From contig JBKBLI010000008.1 of the NCBI GenBank assembly GCA_046296435.1, positions 1-64,000 on the forward strand: DNA of 64,000 bases, given 5' to 3'. Below are positions 7,792-19,009 of the stretch, one piece after another; position 1 is the first letter of the stretch, and the number at the start of each line of letters is the position of its first letter. The translations under genes were made by a program, and so were the position numbers. The notes under the pieces were generated by a model. That model was not told where the DNA came from and did no database searches. It saw nothing but the letters and a program-made list of their open reading frames with translations. This DNA is from M3007 sp046296435. Its GTDB lineage: Bacteria > Bacteroidota > Bacteroidia > Chitinophagales > Saprospiraceae.

Positions 7792-9441
7792 ATGAAAAGA
7801 CGTAGCTTTCTCAAAATATTGCCTGCCGCAGGCGTCACGCCGTTTATGGTAAACGGTTTCAATATGCGGCCTTTTTCCAACAGCCGCATGGCGCGCATCC
7901 TGTCCGATTGCGGCGATGTCGAAGAGCGTACCTTGGTGCTGGTTCAACTCAAGGGCGGTAACGACGGCGTCAATACCATCATCCCTCTGGCGCAATACGA
8001 CACGTATGCCAATCTGCGTCCGGGCATACGCATCAAAGAAGACGCCGCCATACCGTTGGACAATACCCTTGCCGCCGCCGATCAGGTCGGACTGCACCCA
8101 GCCATGACCGCATTCAAGGCCATGTACGACAACGGGTGGGCCACCCTTATCCAAGGCGTGGGCTACGAGAATATGAATCAATCGCATTTCAAGGGTACGG
8201 ATATCTGGTTATCCGGAGGAGACTCGGTATCCGGCAATATTGCCTCAGGCTGGATGGGGCGTTCGCTACAGGCGATCTTCCCGGAAGTGAAAGGGGCGCC
8301 TACGGCTGATATGCCGGACCCCCTGGGTATTCAGGTTGGCGACACCAATCCCTCCTTAGGCTTCCATACACAGACCGAGCACCAAAACGCCATCAACCTG
8401 AGCGGTCAGGATCCGGCAGGCTTTTACTCGCTGATCCAAACCATTGGCGGGGCGCCCATTCTCAACCTGCCCGACACCGAACAGGCCGACGAACTGGCTT
8501 ATATCATGAGCGTTGAGCAAAGCGTGAGCAGCTACGCCCAACGCATCACGCAGGTGTTCAATGCCGGAAGCAACGCCGGCAGCTACCCCAACAATGCCTT
8601 CGCGAACCAACTCAAAACCATCGCGCGCTTGATCAGCGGCGGGTGTAAAACCAAAATTTATCTCTGCTCGATCGGCGGATTTGACACCCACAATGCGCAA
8701 GTTACGCTGAGCGATAGCAATGTAGGCACGCACGCCAATCTGCTTCAGACGCTGACAGAAGGCATCAAAGCATTTTTTGACGACCTCAAAGGGCTGGGTA
8801 TCGACGATAAAGTGCTGGCCTGCACCTTTTCCGAATTTGGCCGCCGGGCTGCCGAAAATGGTTCGGCCGGCACCGACCACGGTACGCTGGCCCCCATGTT
8901 TGTATTTGGTAAAAATACCGCTCCGGGCGTTTTGGGTACGAATGTCAACCTCTCAAACCTCACTCAGCAGGGTAACCTACAGGGCTTGCAATATGACTAC
9001 CGGCAGGTATTTGCCTCTCTGCTGCAAGACTGGATCGGCGCCAACAACGAAGCGCTTGAGACAGCCATGTTCGACGGTTATGCCAAGACTCCGGTCGTAT
9101 CGCCCGCCTACATCGTGCCGCCGGATTGCTACCTGAACAACAATTCGGTCTTTGCCGGCGCGCCCCATGCCCCCGACTCGCGCCGCCTCACCCTATACCC
9201 CAACCCCGCATCGGTGGTCGCCGAAGTCACCTACCGCTCCGAAGCCCATTTCGAGGCCATGCTGTCGCTGCACAGTTTGGGCGGCGGCTTGGTATCCGGT
9301 ATCCGGGTGCGCGTCGTGCCGGGCGACAATTTGTATCACCTGGATGTGCTGCTCCTGAGGTCGGGCAATTATTTCGTACGCTTCGAAGACCTGCGCACCG
9401 GAAGGGGCGAGGTTGCCAAATTGGTAGTGACCGGTCGCTAA
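7792..9441 (+). CDS. DUF1501 family secreted protein with T9SS C-terminal sorting domain
   Basis: 549 residues. The N-terminus KRRSFLKILPAAG resembles a twin-arginine (Tat) signal. The body is a DUF1501 domain, a family related to the alkaline phosphatase/sulfatase superfamily. It shows LVLVQLKGGNDGVNTI near residue 45, GGFDTHN, FSEFGRRAAENGSAGTDHGT and a C-terminal DWIGANNE region. The last 80 or so residues (from LTLYPNPAS to KLVVTGR) form a type A T9SS sorting domain, so the protein is predicted to be carried across the outer membrane and anchored or released. It is in an operon with DUF1800. Function is unknown; hydrolase activity is only a superfamily inference. Confidence 0.9.
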   Translation: MKRRSFLKILPAAGVTPFMVNGFNMRPFSNSRMARILSDCGDVEERTLVLVQLKGGNDGVNTIIPLAQYDTYANLRPGIRIKEDAAIPLDNTLAAADQVGLHPAMTAFKAMYDNGWATLIQGVGYENMNQSHFKGTDIWLSGGDSVSGNIASGWMGRSLQAIFPEVKGAPTADMPDPLGIQVGDTNPSLGFHTQTEHQNAINLSGQDPAGFYSLIQTIGGAPILNLPDTEQADELAYIMSVEQSVSSYAQRITQVFNAGSNAGSYPNNAFANQLKTIARLISGGCKTKIYLCSIGGFDTHNAQVTLSDSNVGTHANLLQTLTEGIKAFFDDLKGLGIDDKVLACTFSEFGRRAAENGSAGTDHGTLAPMFVFGKNTAPGVLGTNVNLSNLTQQGNLQGLQYDYRQVFASLLQDWIGANNEALETAMFDGYAKTPVVSPAYIVPPDCYLNNNSVFAGAPHAPDSRRLTLYPNPASVVAEVTYRSEAHFEAMLSLHSLGGGLVSGIRVRVVPGDNLYHLDVLLLRSGNYFVRFEDLRTGRGEVAKLVVTGR

Positions 9442-9468
9442 GGCGCGTCTCAGGTAGCTTCTGGCAGG

Positions 9469-10686
9469 CTACCACGCATAGCGCTCGCCGATTCGGCTGC
9501 GCAGTTCCTGGCCCCAGCGCATCATGGCTGTTTTGCTTGCCGTCGGCATGGCCGGCAAGGGCAAGTCGTCGTCGGCTGTAACTGGGAGCGCATGATAGGT
9601 CGTTTTGCCGGTGGTTGGGTCTTTGTGTATGTAACGCCAGACCGGCGTATAGCCGTGCCGTCCGAGGCGCACCTCCGGCCGGCCGCGGTCTTTGAGCAAC
9701 TCCACCTGATAGACGATGCCTCCGTCGGTGTGGGGTTTTTGTTGGTTGGAGATAAAATTGCCCAGCGAATATACCACCAGCGCCTCTTTGACGCTGCCGT
9801 TGGGCATTTCGACCCGTTCGATTCGCATGGGTTGTACCACATGCGGGTGCGCTCCGATTACCATATCGGCTCCGTTGCGGATCAGAAAGCGGGCCAGCCG
9901 ACGTTGCTCGGCGTTCTCGACGAGTTGGTACTCCAGGCCCCAGTGCATTACAGCGATGACAAAATGAGGCTTGCGGGCGCGGGCCTCGTACAGGTCGGCG
10001 GCCATTAGCGCCGTATCGATCAGATTGACGATGGTAGGCGCTTCGGTAGGCACGCCGTTGGTGTCGTAGGTATAGTTGAGCAGGGCCAGCTTAAATCCCT
10101 TGGAATATACCATAAGTGGATAATAAGCATGCCGGTCGCGGGGATTGAGAAAGGTGCCTGTGTGTTGTAGTCCGGCGCTGCGCAGCGTTTCGATGGTGTG
10201 AACCAAGCCCGCCCCCCGGCTGTCGTTGGAGTGGTTGTTGGCGGCGACCAAGATATCAAATCCGGCGTCGCGAAGGTCGTAAGCCAATTGGTCCGGGCTT
10301 CGGAACATTGGGTACCCCTGATAGGGCGGCTTGCCGGGCAGCGTCACTTCCAGATTGGCAATTGCCAGATCTGCCTGCCCGACCAAGGGCGCAATGTATC
10401 TGAAGCATGGGCTGTAGTCCCATTTGCCGGGGGCTATNNNNNNNNNNNNNNNNNNNNNNNNNNNNNNNNNNNNNNNNNNNNNNNNNNNNNNNNNNNNNNN
10501 NNNNNNNNNNNNNNNNNNNNNNNNNNNNNNNNCTATCTCGGCGCTTTTGATCTGCGGCGCGTGCCCCATCACATCGCCGGCAAAAAGCAAACGCAGGGTA
10601 TCCGTCTGCGTCCAGGCCCCTATCCCGCACCCCCAGAACGCGAGGGCTGCCGCGAGGGCTTTTTTTCGAAAAAATTTCATTTTCAT
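9469..10686 (-). CDS. CapA-family protein (PGA_cap metallophosphatase-like fold)
   Basis: Minus-strand gene with a signal peptide (AAALAFWGCGIGAWTQ). CapA motifs are present: LLFAGDVMGHAPQ near the mature N-terminus, ADLAIANLEVTLPG, VAANNHSND, VIAVMHWG, IGAHPHVVQPM and YSLGNFISNQ. Family members are linked to poly-gamma-glutamate capsule attachment or act as phosphoesterases; the substrate here is not evident. The N-run at 10438-10532 lies between SAEI and APGKWDY. Its flanks share a 4-base overlap that rejoins them in frame, giving a continuous protein of about 372 residues. The start codon is followed within 12 bases by a T7-CG-A6 tract coding FFRKK. Confidence 0.88.
   Translation of the reverse strand: MKMKFFRKKALAAALAFWGCGIGAWTQTDTLRLLFAGDVMGHAPQIKSAEIXXXXXXXXXXXXXXXXXXXXXXXXXXXXXXXXIAPGKWDYSPCFRYIAPLVGQADLAIANLEVTLPGKPPYQGYPMFRSPDQLAYDLRDAGFDILVAANNHSNDSRGAGLVHTIETLRSAGLQHTGTFLNPRDRHAYYPLMVYSKGFKLALLNYTYDTNGVPTEAPTIVNLIDTALMAADLYEARARKPHFVIAVMHWGLEYQLVENAEQRRLARFLIRNGADMVIGAHPHVVQPMRIERVEMPNGSVKEALVVYSLGNFISNQQKPHTDGGIVYQVELLKDRGRPEVRLGRHGYTPVWRYIHKDPTTGKTTYHALPVTADDDLPLPAMPTASKTAMMRWGQELRSRIGERYAW
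10438..10532. other. Assembly gap (95 N) in the capA-like gene
   Basis: Flanks are GGCTAT and CTATCT. Merging the shared CTAT restores an uninterrupted CapA reading frame, so probably no sequence is missing. Confidence 0.85.
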
Positions 10687-10718
10687 CTCTTAAAGTCCCG
10701 CACTTTTGCGTTTATGTC

Positions 10719-10733
10719 TTTTTTTGAAAAAAA
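10719..10733. repeat. T7-G-A7 palindrome upstream of capA-like gene
   Basis: Lies 32 bases upstream of the capA-like ATG (minus strand), inside the divergent region shared with the DUF4230 gene. Confidence 0.6.
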
Positions 10734-10856
10734 TAGCCGTCGCTCTTTTACGCAAGAGACGCAAAGATTTTGCAAAGCGAATGCAATAAGTCTTTGCAGC
10801 CCTGATGTCAGAGCGAGGCGCGGCTGAATCGTTGCAAATTCAAAAAAAAACGCATT

Positions 10857-11453
10857 ATGCTGAAAAGAATTGCCGCTGTGTTCCTGTTTGCGTCGCTTAT
10901 CGCTTTGTCCGGTTATCTCTTTTACAGGAGCCTGACCCCGCGCGCCGCTACAGTGGAGGAGAGCTCGATTTTGTTAGAAAAAATGGAGAAGGTACTGAAG
11001 CTGATTACCGTAGAGGGACACTTCACGGAAGTATTCTCACGCAACGAATACCAAGGCTCTTGGGGTGTTTTTTGGGATAAAAAAGTGTTGCTCCGCGTAA
11101 AAGCCAAAGTGTCTGTGGGTTACGACCTGAAAAAGGTGGTGCTGATCCCTGATCCCGAGACCCGAACCATGACCCTCAGCGCATGGCCTGAGCCTGAGAT
11201 CCTGAGCATCGAACACAGTATAGACTACTACGATATCAGCACCGGATTGTTTCAGAGCATGACCCCTGCCGACTACAACCGGATCAATCAAGCTGCCGTA
11301 GATTCGATTAGAGCCAAGGCTGTCAGAAGCAAATTGATGGATGAAGCGCGCGTACAGCGCGACGAAGCGCTGGATTTGTTGCGTTTCATGGCGCAGAATG
11401 CGGGCTGGAAGCTCGAAGAAGCCGCTTCGGAACCTCCTGCGCTTAAAAAATAA
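10857..11453 (+). CDS. DUF4230 family single-pass membrane protein
   Basis: 198 residues. An N-terminal membrane anchor (RIAAVFLFASLIALSGYLFY) is followed by a DUF4230 domain with the pattern GHFTEVFSRNEYQG, LLRVKAKVSVGYDLKKV, then a helical C-terminal part (RAKAVRSKLMDEARVQRDE). DUF4230 proteins are widespread, membrane-tethered and uncharacterised. An A-rich leader (nine A residues) precedes the ATG. It is divergent from the capA-like gene and 84 bases upstream of the next gene, which has its own promoter. Confidence 0.85.
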   Translation: MLKRIAAVFLFASLIALSGYLFYRSLTPRAATVEESSILLEKMEKVLKLITVEGHFTEVFSRNEYQGSWGVFWDKKVLLRVKAKVSVGYDLKKVVLIPDPETRTMTLSAWPEPEILSIEHSIDYYDISTGLFQSMTPADYNRINQAAVDSIRAKAVRSKLMDEARVQRDEALDLLRFMAQNAGWKLEEAASEPPALKK

Positions 11454-11505
11454 TCGAATTTGCATCAAATTGCCGTTTTCATACGAACGGCTGTAAAGAA
11501 TTGCG

Positions 11506-11513
11506 TACTTTTG
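11506..11513 (+). promoter_or_regulatory. -7 element TACTTTTG
   Basis: Perfect TAnnTTTG, 24 bases before the ATG at 11538. It probably drives the two-gene unit with the Nudix hydrolase. Confidence 0.55.
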
Positions 11514-11537
11514 GCATTCTAAACAGAATTTTGCGAA

Positions 11538-12020
11538 ATGAGCAAGCATATTTGGATCTTGATTTGTTGCATCATGGGCGCGATGGGAGGGCATGCGCAA
11601 GGAATAAGCGCCCCTTCGAAGGGCGATAGCGGCGCCCAAGGTTTGTCTCCGGCTATCTCTGCACAGCGCGCCGAAGCGGCCCGCGTGGCTACCGAACGGC
11701 TCACCGCCAAGTATCAACTCAACGCTGCGCAGGCTAAGCAGGCCTACCGCGGCCAATTGCAGAAGCTAAACAATATAGAGGAGGTTGCCTCCCTCAAAAC
11801 AAGCAATCCAAGCATGTACATTGGCAAAATGCAAGCCATCCAGGAAGGCGCGCTAAATAGCCTGAGGCGCGCTTTGAGCACCCAAGAACAGATAGAACTT
11901 TTTGAGCGCACGCAGAAAGAGCTTCGCATCAAGCGCGCCGAAATGCGGCAAAGCATGATGAAGCAAAATGCCGGCGCAATAGAAATTGAAATGACGCTAC
12001 TTGATTTGTTTGTCGAGTAG
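11538..12020 (+). CDS. Small periplasmic helical protein (Spy/CpxP-like in outline)
   Basis: 160 residues. The signal peptide is MSKHIWILICCIMGAMGGHA. The mature protein is entirely helical in appearance with repeated charged/hydrophobic heptad-like spacing. Two segments, YQLNAAQAKQAYRGQL and LSTQEQIELFERTQ, resemble the LTxxQ repeats of Spy/CpxP periplasmic chaperones. That is a resemblance in pattern, not a confirmed family match. It is 40 bases upstream of the Nudix gene on the same strand and likely co-transcribed with it. Confidence 0.7.
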   Translation: MSKHIWILICCIMGAMGGHAQGISAPSKGDSGAQGLSPAISAQRAEAARVATERLTAKYQLNAAQAKQAYRGQLQKLNNIEEVASLKTSNPSMYIGKMQAIQEGALNSLRRALSTQEQIELFERTQKELRIKRAEMRQSMMKQNAGAIEIEMTLLDLFVE

Positions 12021-12060
12021 CGTATCGCACCGTTTTTTCGCACCCCTCGTCATCCCCGCC

Positions 12061-12546
12061 ATGCTTACCTTCTCCGTCCGTCTGATCGTTGAAAAAGACG
12101 GAAAACTGCTTTTTCTGCGCCAGACAAAAAAGAATGGCGGCAAATATTCGCTCATCGGCGGGAATGTGGAAGACCACGAATTTGCCCGTGAGGCCTTGGC
12201 CCGCGAAGCCCGTGAAGAGTCGGGCATTGTGGTGTCGCCCGATGATATGCGCCTGGTTCACGTGTTGCACCGCCACAAGCTCAAAAAGGATCAGGTGTTT
12301 TTGGTGCTTTACTTCAGGGCAGATCGCTTCCAAGGCGAGCCGGCCTCGCTGGAGCCGGCCAAATTTCAGGATGTGCGCTGGATTGACAAAACTGCCTTGC
12401 CCGACAACCTGTCCAAATCTACGCGACACGTGCTGGAGGCTTTAGATGCCGGACAACTGTACTCAGAGTTTCCGTCGCGCAGCCAGTCCATTGCTTTTTG
12501 GGAACAAATTCAGTTCCTCAATCGGGGCTTGCAGAGCAGGGAGTGA
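12061..12546 (+). CDS. Nudix hydrolase
   Basis: 161 residues from ATG 12061. A complete Nudix box is visible (GGNVEDHEFAREALAREARE then ESGI), which binds the metal and hydrolyses X-linked nucleoside diphosphates. The fold starts with LTFSVRLIVEKDGKLLFLRQ. The substrate cannot be told from sequence. The C-terminal helix ends IQFLNRGLQSRE. It probably shares a transcript with the preceding small periplasmic protein. Confidence 0.9.
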   Translation: MLTFSVRLIVEKDGKLLFLRQTKKNGGKYSLIGGNVEDHEFAREALAREAREESGIVVSPDDMRLVHVLHRHKLKKDQVFLVLYFRADRFQGEPASLEPAKFQDVRWIDKTALPDNLSKSTRHVLEALDAGQLYSEFPSRSQSIAFWEQIQFLNRGLQSRE

Positions 12547-12712
12547 GCCGAGCATGCCTCATATCTCCTTGCCGCGCCCTGTTTTTCAAGAATAAAAGCA
12601 GGTTTAAGTCGCTGTTTTTCTTTTCGTCAGGATTCGCAAACAAAGCTGGTAAGGGATGCGCGAAACGCTTCCTTCTCAAGTGTGGGCAAGCAAACCTCCT
12701 AACGATGAGCGC

Positions 12713-12720
12713 CAAAGATA
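12713..12720 (-). promoter_or_regulatory. Isolated -7 element TATCTTTG without an obvious downstream gene
   Basis: Perfect minus-strand TAnnTTTG in the 254-base gap between the convergent Nudix and carB genes. A transcript from it would run antisense into the Nudix 3' end. There is no convincing ORF, so it is either chance or an RNA promoter. Confidence 0.25.
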
Positions 12721-12774
12721 GAAAAAGCCTGCCGCGAGCGCCCGCCGCCCGTTCCCTGCGCTGCGATTGCGCAT

Positions 12775-12800
12775 AATTAAAGGGTGCGGGCCGCGGGGCT

Positions 12801-12806
<6 letters not shown>
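12775..12806 (-). terminator. Possible weak terminator at the carB 3' end
   Basis: AATTAAAG at 12775-12782 is the exact inverse of CTTTAATT at 12799-12806, with a GC-rich interior. It overlaps the carB stop codon. There is no long T-run, so confidence is low. Confidence 0.35.
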
Positions 12807-15737
<2,931 letters not shown>

Positions 15738-15751
15738 GGGCGTTCTGTTTG

Positions 15752-15766
15752 TTTTTGCAAAAAAAA
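15752..15766. repeat. T5-GC-A8 tract upstream of carB
   Basis: Variant of the T-run/A-run palindrome, 14 bases upstream of the carB ATG (minus strand). Confidence 0.5.
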
Positions 15767-15859
15767 CTTTTTCGAATTGCATTTGGTTTTTTGTCGAGCG
15801 GCCTGCTCGGACGGCATCGGCGCGGCGGCTTTTGACCCAGAATGCTCGGCATGTTGTAT

Positions 15860-15890
15860 CAAAACTAACGACGAAGCTGAGATGCTCAAA
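15860..15890 (-). promoter_or_regulatory. carB promoter TTTG-N19-TAGTTTTG
   Basis: On the minus strand TTTG (15890-15887) is followed by a 19-base spacer and TAGTTTTG (15867-15860). This predicts a leader of about 115 bases. The TTTG sits in the T-run of the adjoining terminator. Confidence 0.65.
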
Positions 15891-15935
15891 AAAAATGCCG
15901 GAGAGCGGCTCTAAGAATCCGCTTTCCGGCATTTT
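15888..15935 (-). terminator. Intrinsic terminator upstream of carB
   Basis: Minus-strand stem of 11 + 5 bp with one mismatch (15925-15935 with 15892-15902; 15919-15923 with 15904-15908) and a T-run after it. It ends whatever is transcribed from the element at 15979-15986, and is about 300 bases beyond the clpB stop. Confidence 0.8.
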
Positions 15936-15974
15936 CCGAAATTGATCAAAGCAGCGCTTCTGGCCTCATTTCGG
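15888..15974 (-). ncRNA. Candidate small RNA (about 85 nt) between clpB and carB
   Basis: A perfect -7 element (TAACTTTG, minus strand, 15979-15986) is followed directly by CCGAAAT (15974-15968), its inverse ATTTCGG (15942-15936), then the terminator hairpin. Transcript start, one folded domain and terminator thus fit in about 85 bases. There is no ORF and no -33 TTG was found, so it is a candidate only. It could alternatively be a vestigial leader. Confidence 0.4.
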
Positions 15975-15978
15975 GGCG

Positions 15979-15986
15979 CAAAGTTA
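15979..15986 (-). promoter_or_regulatory. -7 element TAACTTTG
   Basis: Perfect minus-strand TAnnTTTG immediately upstream of the candidate small RNA. No matching -33 element was seen at 19-21 bases. Confidence 0.45.
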
Positions 15987-16238
15987 CGGTGCGTTTCGCA
16001 CACGTCGATGTTTTTTTTGACAAAAACTTTGTCGGCATGTTAGCGCGCCCTCCTTGCCAAGGGGGCGTGGTGATCGGGCGGCGGCGCTGCGCTTGGCGGC
16101 GAAGGGAGCGGATAGGGGCGATGCCTGCCCGCGCGCCCGCCCCGTCGCCTTCTGTCCGCGCTTGGTCCGTTCCCGCTGCCCGCTTGGCTGCCTTTTTTTT
16201 CAAAAGATTGGGCGGATGACGGGCAGCGGGGTTGGCGT

Positions 16239-18890
16239 TTAGAGGGCCAATTCGCGGGTTGTGATCTCTTTGCCCTCGTGCACGTATTTGCGTCCGAACA
16301 GGAGGGTGTTTCCTACGGCGTCGATGAGTACGGTATCGCCTTTGGCGTAGTTGCCTGCCAGCACGTGTTTGGACAGTTCGTTGACCAATTCGCGTTGGAG
16401 GGCGCGCTTGAGGGGGCGGGCGCCAAACTGGGGATCGAATCCCTGATTGATCAAGAAGTTGACGGCGTCGGGCGTCACTTCGAGATCCAGATCCTGTTTG
16501 CGCAGCATGCGGCGTACGTCGCCGAGCAGGATTTCGAGGATTTCGTCCATCTGGTCTTTGAGGAGCGGATGGAACACGATCACTTCGTCGATCCGATTGA
16601 GGAACTCTGGGCGGAGTTGGCTTTTGAGGGCGTCCATCACTTCGTCTTTGGCTGCGTCATATACCTCGTGTCTGCGTTTTTCGGGCATGGACTCGTAGTC
16701 TTCGAAGGCTTCGAGGATGCGGTCGCTTGCGAGGTTGGAGGTCATGATAATGATCGTGTTTTTGAAGTTGGCGGTTCGGCCTTTGTTGTCGGTGAGGCGT
16801 CCGTCGTCGAGCACCTGCAGCAGGATGTTGAACACGTCGTGGTGCGCTTTTTCGATTTCGTCGAGCAGCACGATGCTGTACGGGCGTCGGCGCACGGCTT
16901 CGGTCAGTTGACCGCCCTCGTCGTAACCCACATATCCGGGCGGGGCGCCGACGAGGCGGCTGACGCTGTGTCTTTCCTGGTATTCGCTCATGTCGATGCG
17001 GGTCACGGCTTTGTCGTCGTCGAACAGAACAAAAGCGAGGGCTTTGGCCAATTCGGTTTTGCCGACGCCGGTTGGTCCGCAGAAGATGAAGGATCCGATA
17101 GGTTTGTTGGGGTCGCTCAGTCCGGCGCGGCTACGCCTGATGGCATTGGCTACGGCGACGACGGCCTCGTTCTGTCCGATGACGCGTTTGTGCAGATCTT
17201 TTTCGAGGTGCAGGAGGCGTTCGCGTTCGGAGAGCATCATGCGGCCGATGGGTATTCCGGTCCAGCGGGCCACCACTTCAGCGATGTCGTTGGCGGTCAC
17301 GGTTTGGGTGGTTAGGCGATTTTCGGGCGCCAGTTCGGCCAATTTTTCTTCGGCGGCTTTGCGCATGGCCTCTTGAGCGGGAATATCCTGATATTTGAGG
17401 CGCGAGGCCAGTTCGAGGTTGCCCTCGCGTTCGGCGCGTTGGTACTGCAGGTGGAGTTCTTCGAGGCGTTGGCTTGAATTTTGGATGCTTTCGACGATCT
17501 CCTTTTCGGCTTGCCAGCGTGCGCGCAGGGTATCCAAGCGTTCGCGCATTTCGCTGATTTGCTTGTTGAGCGTTTCGAGTTTGCGCTCGTCTTTTTCGCG
17601 CTTGATGGCTTCGCGTTCGATTTCGAGTTGCCGCAGTTTGCGGTCGAGCTCGTCGATATCGTCGGGCACGGAGTCCAGTTCGAGGCGAAGTTTGGCGGCG
17701 GCTTCGTCGATGAGGTCGATGGCCTTATCCGGGAGTTTGCGGTCGCTGATGTAGCGGTGTGAGAGTTCGGCGGCGCTGATGAGGGCGTCGTCGAGTATTT
17801 GGACTTTGTGGTAGTTTTCGTAGCGTTCGCGCAGCCCGCGGAGGATGGATATGGTGTCTTCGAGCGAGGGTTCGTCCACATAGACCGATTGGAATCGGCG
17901 CTCGAGGGCTTTGTCGCTTTCGAAGTACTTTTGGTATTCGTCGAGGGTGGTGGCTCCGACGGTGCGCAGTTCGCCGCGGGCCAGCGCGGGTTTGAGGATG
18001 TTGGCGGCATCCATGGCGCCTTGTCCTCCTCCTGCGCCGACGAGGGTGTGTATTTCGTCGATGAAGAGGATGACCTGTTCGTTGCTATCGATCACTTCTT
18101 TGATGACGGCCTTGAGGCGTTCTTCGAATTCGCCTTTATATTTGGCGCCGGCAATGAGGGCTGCCATATCGAGGGCGAATATTTTTTTGGAGCGCAGGTT
18201 TTCGGGCACGTCTTGGCGCATGATGCGCCACGCGATTCCCTCTACGATGGCGGTTTTGCCCACGCCGGGGTCGCCGATCAGGATGGGGTTGTTTTTTTTG
18301 CGCCGGCTGAGGATGTGGAGCACGCGGCGGATTTCGTCGTCGCGTCCGATAACAGGATCCAGCTTGCCGTTTTCGGCCATTTCGGTGAGGTTGACGGCAA
18401 ATTTTTGGAGCGCATTATAGACTTGTTCGGTTGTTTGGTCGGTTACTTTGCGGCCTTTGCGCAGTTCTTTAACGGCGGTTTGGAGTTGTTCCAAGTTTGC
18501 GCCGTGTTCGCGGAGCAAGCGGGCGGTTTTGTCGGCGCCCTTGGCTATGCCGAGCAGCATGAGTTCGAGCGAGATGTACTCATCGCCATAGTCTTTGAGC
18601 ATGGCTTTGGCAGCGCTAATGGCTTTATTGGCTTCGTTGGTGAGGTACTGTCGGTCGGCGCCGCCCTGAACGCGCGGGGTTTCCCATACCAATTTGTCGA
18701 GGTCTTGCTCTAAGCGCGGCACATTGACGCCTGTCTTCTTGAGCAGGAAGTCCACAACCGAGTCTTCGGTCTTGAGCAGCCCTTTGAGAAGGTGGGCGGA
18801 GTCCACTTGTTGTTGCTCATAATCGGCAGCTATTTTTTGCGCTTGAGCGATGGCCTCCTGAGCCTTGATGGTGAAATTGTCGTATGTCAT
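16239..18890 (-). CDS. clpB: ATP-dependent disaggregase ClpB
   Basis: 883 residues with full ClpB architecture. There is an N-terminal Clp-N domain (MTYDNFTIKAQEAI), a first AAA+ module with Walker A GDPGVGKTA and Walker B VILFIDEIH, and the coiled-coil M-domain (about residues 400-540, rich in ERE/KRE heptads). The second AAA+ module has GPTGVGKTELAK and VLLDEIEKAH. The hexamer threads aggregated proteins and works with DnaK. No TAnnTTTG element was found in the 119 bases upstream; instead two 13-bp direct repeats are present, suggesting a separate stress control. Confidence 0.97.
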   Translation of the reverse strand: MTYDNFTIKAQEAIAQAQKIAADYEQQQVDSAHLLKGLLKTEDSVVDFLLKKTGVNVPRLEQDLDKLVWETPRVQGGADRQYLTNEANKAISAAKAMLKDYGDEYISLELMLLGIAKGADKTARLLREHGANLEQLQTAVKELRKGRKVTDQTTEQVYNALQKFAVNLTEMAENGKLDPVIGRDDEIRRVLHILSRRKKNNPILIGDPGVGKTAIVEGIAWRIMRQDVPENLRSKKIFALDMAALIAGAKYKGEFEERLKAVIKEVIDSNEQVILFIDEIHTLVGAGGGQGAMDAANILKPALARGELRTVGATTLDEYQKYFESDKALERRFQSVYVDEPSLEDTISILRGLRERYENYHKVQILDDALISAAELSHRYISDRKLPDKAIDLIDEAAAKLRLELDSVPDDIDELDRKLRQLEIEREAIKREKDERKLETLNKQISEMRERLDTLRARWQAEKEIVESIQNSSQRLEELHLQYQRAEREGNLELASRLKYQDIPAQEAMRKAAEEKLAELAPENRLTTQTVTANDIAEVVARWTGIPIGRMMLSERERLLHLEKDLHKRVIGQNEAVVAVANAIRRSRAGLSDPNKPIGSFIFCGPTGVGKTELAKALAFVLFDDDKAVTRIDMSEYQERHSVSRLVGAPPGYVGYDEGGQLTEAVRRRPYSIVLLDEIEKAHHDVFNILLQVLDDGRLTDNKGRTANFKNTIIIMTSNLASDRILEAFEDYESMPEKRRHEVYDAAKDEVMDALKSQLRPEFLNRIDEVIVFHPLLKDQMDEILEILLGDVRRMLRKQDLDLEVTPDAVNFLINQGFDPQFGARPLKRALQRELVNELSKHVLAGNYAKGDTVLIDAVGNTLLFGRKYVHEGKEITTRELAL

Positions 18891-18961
18891 TTTTCTTAAA
18901 ATAACGGCTTTGGGAAGATTTGCTCAAATACTTCGCCAGAGCGGTAAAAGTTCGCCAAGGG

Positions 18962-19005
18962 CGCCATTTTGACACAAAAAGTTGCGACACGCCGCCATTT
19001 TGACA
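18962..19005. promoter_or_regulatory. Two 13-bp direct repeats (CGCCATTTTGACA) upstream of clpB
   Basis: Exact copies at 18962-18974 and 18993-19005, 31 bases apart (about three helical turns), between the rodA stop and the clpB ATG (72-115 bases upstream of it). The unit reads as two TGnCA-like halves separated by three bases. Binding-site candidate for a heat-shock regulator; inference only. Confidence 0.5.
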
Positions 19006-19009
19006 GCGC

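Larger units (their letters stand above)
15738..16238. other. clpB-carB intergenic region
   Basis: 501 bases without a gene. It contains the carB promoter, a terminator, a candidate small RNA and, at 16193-16204, a T8-C-A4 tract. ORFs in the 15.9-16.2 kb part are low-complexity Arg/Ala-rich reading frames and are not supported. Confidence 0.6.

Noticed and set aside
15946..16203. 85-codon ORF between clpB and carB
   Set aside because: Low-complexity Arg/Ala composition, overlaps a promoter and candidate RNA region.
18970..19000. Sigma-54-type promoter upstream of clpB
   Set aside because: TGGC and GC blocks are present but the spacing is one base short and TTGC is not preserved.
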